From contig NZ_LGED01000031.1 in the NCBI RefSeq assembly GCF_001280085.1, positions 1 through 9,963 of the forward strand: a stretch of DNA of 9,963 nucleotides, written 5' to 3'. Every line of letters begins with the position of its first letter. Positions within the stretch are counted from its first letter, which is position 1. The notes below the pieces were generated by a model. The model was not told where the DNA came from and ran no database searches. It worked only from the letters and a program-made list of their open reading frames with translations. A program made the translations under genes and the position numbers. Source of the DNA: Saccharothrix sp. NRRL B-16348 (lineage in GTDB: Bacteria > Actinomycetota > Actinomycetes > Mycobacteriales > Pseudonocardiaceae). Below are positions 6,716-9,963 of this stretch, piece after piece.

Positions 6716-6874
6716 GTGACGGTTGGGTCCAGGCACCGGTTTCCGGCGATGTCTGTCGGTACGCCCAACAACGACGCAGGCGTTGCGGCTGCGGCGGTAC
6801 AGCACGTCGTTGACTGTCGTCCGTGCCGCCTCCATAGGCTCGCGGTGAAGGTGGCGCTGCCTCGTCGCCCTGGC

Positions 6875-7765
6875 CTAATGGTTGTGTGCAGTGACGGAGG
6901 CGTCGATCCGGACGTACCGGTCGAACGTGCCGACTCGGTCGATGCTGAACGTCGACAGTGCCGTCGCCTGTGTTGGCACGGGTGAAGCGGAAGGACCCGG
7001 CGGTGTCGCGTAGACCGTCGCGTGGTCGACCAGGCCGTCCCGAAGGAACCGTTGCGCGGCCGATGGGCTGGTGATCAGGACTGATCGCGTTCCACCTGTG
7101 TGCAGGAGTGCGAGCAGTGTTGCGGGATCTTCGGCGGGTACTGCGGTGGGCAATCTGAACGTGGTGTTGCCGTGGCCGTTCGGTATGCCTTCGGTGAGTC
7201 GGCCGGTGTCGTCCAGGACCGCGTCGACTTCGACTCGATGGTGCGCGACCAGTACATCGGCGGGTGCAATCACCTGGCCGGACGGGTCGGCCTCGTACAG
7301 CCACGTGACGTGCGGCCGTCCCAGTCGCAGGCTGTGCAGCCACGGGTGGAGCACGAGTCGGGCGGATTCGGCCAGGAGGCCGACTTCGACGTCTACGCCT
7401 GCCGCTCGCAGCCGTTCGGCGCCTCCTTCCTCTCGGGAGGTGGGGTCGATCACCGCGATCACCGTTCGGCTGATGCCCGCGTCGATGAGCGCTTGGCGGC
7501 ACGGTGGTGTGCGGCCGTGGTGGTTGCATGGTTCGAGGGTGACCACCGCGGTGCCGCCGCGGGCGCGTTCGCCTGCTGCTGTGAGTGCGTGGACTTCGGC
7601 GTGTGCTTGGCCTTTGCGTTCGTGGTAGCCCTCGCCGACGACGTGCCCGGCGGGGTCGAGGATCACGCAGCCGACCGGCGGGTTCGGGCTGGTGCGTCCG
7701 AGGCCGAAGGCGGACAGGACGATGGCGCGCTGCATCGCGCTGATCTCGTTCGCCGACGTGGTCAC
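6875..7765 (-). CDS. RibD-like zinc deaminase with degenerate reductase domain
   Basis: This encodes 296 residues. The GTG start at 7763-7765 overlaps the TGA of the upstream regulator (GTGA), so translation is coupled. Residues 8-135 form a cytidine-deaminase-fold domain of RibD type. They contain TSPNPPVGCVI, HAEVHAL (zinc ligand His55, catalytic Glu57) and TLEPCNHHGRTPPC (Cys80 and Cys89), all intact. This motif is specific to the diaminohydroxyphosphoribosylaminopyrimidine deaminase of riboflavin synthesis. The C-terminal half still begins like the RibD reductase (GRPHVTW) and ends with LRDGLVDHATVYATPPG. However, it is about 60-70 residues short, the usual lysine and SLDG positions are changed to L and DPSG, and the EGG motif before the FL-x-x-GLVD helix is replaced by TSP. 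I infer a deaminase on a pterin-, flavin- or deazapurine-like substrate, with a non-catalytic second half. A housekeeping ribD would normally sit with other rib genes, which are absent here. Confidence 0.85.
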   Translation of the reverse strand: MTTSANEISAMQRAIVLSAFGLGRTSPNPPVGCVILDPAGHVVGEGYHERKGQAHAEVHALTAAGERARGGTAVVTLEPCNHHGRTPPCRQALIDAGISRTVIAVIDPTSREEGGAERLRAAGVDVEVGLLAESARLVLHPWLHSLRLGRPHVTWLYEADPSGQVIAPADVLVAHHRVEVDAVLDDTGRLTEGIPNGHGNTTFRLPTAVPAEDPATLLALLHTGGTRSVLITSPSAAQRFLRDGLVDHATVYATPPGPSASPVPTQATALSTFSIDRVGTFDRYVRIDASVTAHNH

Positions 7766-9044
7766 AGGTCGCCATTGAACGTCAGCTTGGCGCGGAACGC
7801 AGCGACCGATGGCAGCGTGTCGTAGCGGGTCAGTGCGTTGGCGACGGTCCGTAGTTCGTTCTCGGTCCGTGCGGATCCGGAGCTGCGCGCGATGTCCAAC
7901 GCCTCGTCGGCGAGGTGCGCGGCTTGTTCCGGTTCTCCCACGGTGGCCGAGGCCAGCGCGAAGCGGCCCAGGGCGATGCCCCTGTCGCGTCGGTACACCG
8001 CCGGCAGGGTCGGCAGAACCCGGTCGTACAGCTCGACGGCCTTACGCGGCTGTCCCAGGGTCAGCCAGCAGCTGGCGCGCTGCAGTTCGAGGTAGCCGGC
8101 GGTGCAGAAGGAGCCGTGCCCGCCCCGGGCGTCGCCGGCCGTGTCCGATACCGCCCATTCGTGCGCCTTGTCCAGCGTGCGTTGTGCGGCACGGGCATCG
8201 CCGTCGAGTGCGTATCCGTGGGCTTCCTGCTGGGTGATGGCCGCGCGCATCGGGGGCGGGAGCGCGGGTCCTTCGCGGTGGGCGGCGTGTGCCATACCGA
8301 TCACCCGGGCGGGGTCCCGGTTGGTGGTGGCCTGCTGACTACGGCGGAACAAGGTCCACGCCAGCATGAGACGGTCGTCCGCCTCGTGTGACCATTCCAT
8401 CGCCCGGTCGGTCCACCGCTCGGCGAACGAGGTCTCGCCGGCATCCTCGTGCAGCCACGCGGCGGACTCGGCGTACTGCGCCGCCAACGTCACCACCTCG
8501 CGTCGGACCAGACCTCTGGCCGAGCGCGCGATGCTCATCACGAGTCTGAGGTGCTCGTGCACCGAACTGAGCGCGAATCGCGGGCCGAAGAGGTTGTCGG
8601 TCTTCACCAGGAGGTGCCACTGCTCCCGAAGGTGGCCGAGCAAGTCCGGGATGTCGCTCGGCGCCAGGCCGCCCAACAATGGGACTCCGCCGAGCGGGTC
8701 GGTGCCTGCGGTGTCGCCGTGGCTGATCAGAGTCTGAGGGCCGGCGGGCGCTTCCGGCCGGTTCCGGCGAGCCTGTCGTTCCCCATACGCCTGTTCGCGG
8801 AGGGCGAGGAGTTGCCCTCCTGCACCCAGTTCCTCGTCGATGGCTTTCACGATCCCGAGCGAGGGCAGGTTGTGGCCAGGGCGTTCGGCGAGTGACACGT
8901 ACTGCCGGGTGTAACCGATTCGTCGAGCGAGTTGCGGCTGGCTGAGCCCGGCCTGAGCCCGGCCTCGTTCCGACGCCGTTTGATCTCGCTGGCGAGCAGT
9001 AGCGCGGCGGAATGTGCCTCGTCGTACGCCCGGTCTTCGTTCAC
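7762..9044 (-). pseudogene. XRE-family transcriptional regulator, broken by an 11-bp tandem duplication
   Basis: The regulator begins at a GTG (9042-9044) with GGAG six bases upstream and reads VNEDRAYDEAHSAALLLASE then IKRRRNEAGL. At 8942-8965 the unit TGAGCCCGGCC occurs twice in tandem and shifts the frame. With one copy removed the text continues as LSQPQLARRIGYTRQYVSL, a typical XRE helix-turn-helix, and stays open to 7762, giving 423 residues. The long C-terminal part is all-helical with TPR-like repeats (for example GYLELQRASCWLTLGQPRKA and EPEQAAHLADEALDIARSSG), as in Streptomyces-type regulators that sense an unknown ligand. As it stands, only the part from a GTG at 8898 downward can be translated, lacking most of the DNA-binding domain. 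It overlaps the deaminase gene by 4 bp. It probably regulates its own operon and the divergent radical SAM gene. Confidence 0.82.
8942..8965. repeat. 11-bp tandem duplication in helix-turn-helix coding region
   Basis: The unit TGAGCCCGGCC is repeated head to tail (8943-8953 and 8954-8964), with the period extending one base on each side. Eleven is not a multiple of three, so the extra copy shifts the regulator frame. The full gene span of 1283 bp minus 11 is 1272, exactly 424 codons, which confirms a single unit as the ancestral state. Confidence 0.92.
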
Positions 9045-9064
9045 GGTCTGCTCCGCTGCGGCAG

Positions 9065-9106
9065 GGGGCAAATAAGGGGCAAAGCGCGTAGTAATCGATT
9101 TGCCCC
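9065..9106. promoter_or_regulatory. Three GGGGCAAA boxes, putative operator in divergent promoter region
   Basis: GGGGCAAA occurs at 9065-9072 and 9076-9083, and its complement TTTGCCCC at 9099-9106. The first and third boxes extend to a 9-bp inverted pair (GGGGCAAAT and ATTTGCCCC). Starts of the first two are 11 bp apart and the centres of the second and third 23 bp apart, about one and two helical turns. The boxes lie 21 to 62 bp upstream of the regulator start at 9044 and 75 to 116 bp upstream of the radical SAM start at 9181. They are therefore well placed to control both; binding by the XRE protein is inference. Confidence 0.55.
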
Positions 9107-9180
9107 GTTCCGTGATCGTAGCTGGTCCGGGTCGAATGTCCCCAGGGTGATTCGGGTGATCACGGGAGGCAGGTGCAGTC

Positions 9181-9963
9181 ATGCGACCGCTGGCTCGAGC
9201 TGAGCGGATCCGCAGGTCCGGTCTTCGGCTGCTCGGCGCGGCGGAGCGGGTGCGGTTGCGGCCGGAGTTGCTGGAGGTGGTCGAGTACCGCAAGTCGGGG
9301 TTGAGCCTGAACTGGGTCATCGGGTGCCCGTTGAACTGCGGGTACTGCGTGCGGCACCTGTTCGACAACTACGGGATGAAGGTGCCGGTGGCGTTGATGG
9401 GCGAGGAGGAGGCGGCCGCGTTGCTGACCGGGCACCGGTTCTTCCAGCCGCACGTGACGCCGATCCAGCTGCTCAACCGGGCGACGCGGGCGACGGACCC
9501 GATGCTGCCCGCGGTGAAACCACACCTGTTCCGGATGTTGCGGCTGCTGGACGACCAAGGCCTGACCAATCACGTGCTGGTGATCACCCGATGGCGGGTG
9601 GAGCCGGAGGACTGCGCCGCGCTCAACGCGTTGCGGAACCTGAAAGTGACCTTGTTGGTCACCCATTCGGGTATCGACGATCCCCGGATCGAGCCGGTGG
9701 ACTCGACCATCGCCGCGACGTCGTTGCGCACGGCGTTCGAACACGCCGACCGGTATCGGGTGGTGTTGTACTGGCGGCCGATCGTGCCCGGCCTCAACGA
9801 CACCGACGCCCACCTCGACCACGCCCTGGACCTGGGCCGGTCCGCGCACGCGACGGTGTTCACCGGCCTGTTCTACCGCGACGCGATCCGCGACTACTAC
9901 CGCGCCCAAGGCCTGCCCGAACCGTACGAGGCGGGGGCGCGGCGCAAGGTGTTCCCGGAACGG
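9181..9963 (+). CDS. Radical SAM enzyme, 3' end outside window
   Basis: The frame is open from an ATG at 9181 to the right edge, giving 261 residues. GGGAGG (9164-9169) lies upstream with slightly long spacing (11 bases). The iron-sulfur motif is IGCPLNCGYCVRH with Cys49, Cys53 and Cys56, the canonical C-x3-C-x2-C of the radical SAM superfamily, followed by a conserved aromatic two residues after the second Cys. Later segments fit the TIM-barrel: LLNRATRATDPML, VLVITRWRVEP, KVTLLVTHSGIDDPRIEPV, VVLYWRPIVPGLND and VFTGLFYRDAIRD. No second cluster-binding region is visible within the part present, so substrate class cannot be assigned. It is divergent from the XRE regulator and deaminase with 136 bp between the start codons. 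The three probably belong to one functional unit, with radical chemistry on the deaminase product as one possibility. Confidence 0.87.
   Translation, partial: MRPLARAERIRRSGLRLLGAAERVRLRPELLEVVEYRKSGLSLNWVIGCPLNCGYCVRHLFDNYGMKVPVALMGEEEAAALLTGHRFFQPHVTPIQLLNRATRATDPMLPAVKPHLFRMLRLLDDQGLTNHVLVITRWRVEPEDCAALNALRNLKVTLLVTHSGIDDPRIEPVDSTIAATSLRTAFEHADRYRVVLYWRPIVPGLNDTDAHLDHALDLGRSAHATVFTGLFYRDAIRDYYRAQGLPEPYEAGARRKVFPER

Noticed and set aside
6240..7775. Long 511-residue minus-strand open frame overlapping the deaminase
   Set aside because: Its translation is Arg/Pro/His-rich and low in hydrophobic residues, typical of a shadow frame in high-GC DNA, and it overlaps the RibD-like gene, which has clear conserved motifs in another frame. 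Only a short stretch near 6620-6715 is used, as part of the decayed regulator.
7100..7825. 241-residue plus-strand open frame antisense to the deaminase
   Set aside because: It is antisense to well-conserved zinc motifs and shows no domain or ribosome binding site.

Overview
The window is high-GC DNA with the codon use of an actinomycete. The gene types (XRE regulators with TPR-like C-terminal halves, a DUF6355-like secreted protein, ISL3 insertion sequences) suggest a Pseudonocardiales-type filamentous genome such as Saccharothrix, Lentzea or Actinosynnema. That taxonomic guess is inference only.

Layout. (1) Positions 1-1220 look like intact chromosome: a class I SAM-dependent methyltransferase running off the left edge (minus strand), then a divergent small secreted four-cysteine protein followed by a terminator-like hairpin. 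(2) Positions 1261-3412 are a gene graveyard: a frameshifted C-terminal half of a LAS-type murein metallopeptidase, the C-terminal half of an ISL3 transposase with its terminal repeat, and, directly beyond that repeat, a frameshifted C-terminal piece of a phage portal protein with the start of a coupled downstream phage gene. (3) Positions 3448-5295 hold two intact orphan genes: a three-helix membrane protein of lower GC with a Pro/Gln/Ser repeat tail (minus), and an unrecognised 208-residue protein (plus). (4) Positions 5297-6715 contain the N-terminal part of a second, oppositely oriented ISL3 transposase (two compensating frameshifts, C-terminus lost) with its terminal repeat, and next to it the decayed C-terminal part of an XRE/TPR-type regulator. 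(5) Positions 6875-9963 hold a coherent divergent module. An XRE regulator and a RibD-like deaminase are translationally coupled on the minus strand; a radical SAM enzyme runs off the right edge on the plus strand. The 136 bp between them carry three GGGGCAAA-type boxes.

How the genes may work together. The best candidate for an undescribed system is region 5. A RibD-type deaminase with intact zinc ligands but an eroded reductase half sits opposite a radical SAM enzyme under an apparent shared regulator. The regulator gene is currently broken inside its helix-turn-helix by an 11-bp tandem duplication; removing one copy restores a single 423-residue reading frame. Elsewhere many single-base shifts fall in short G/C runs, so both genuine decay and sequencing error must be considered.
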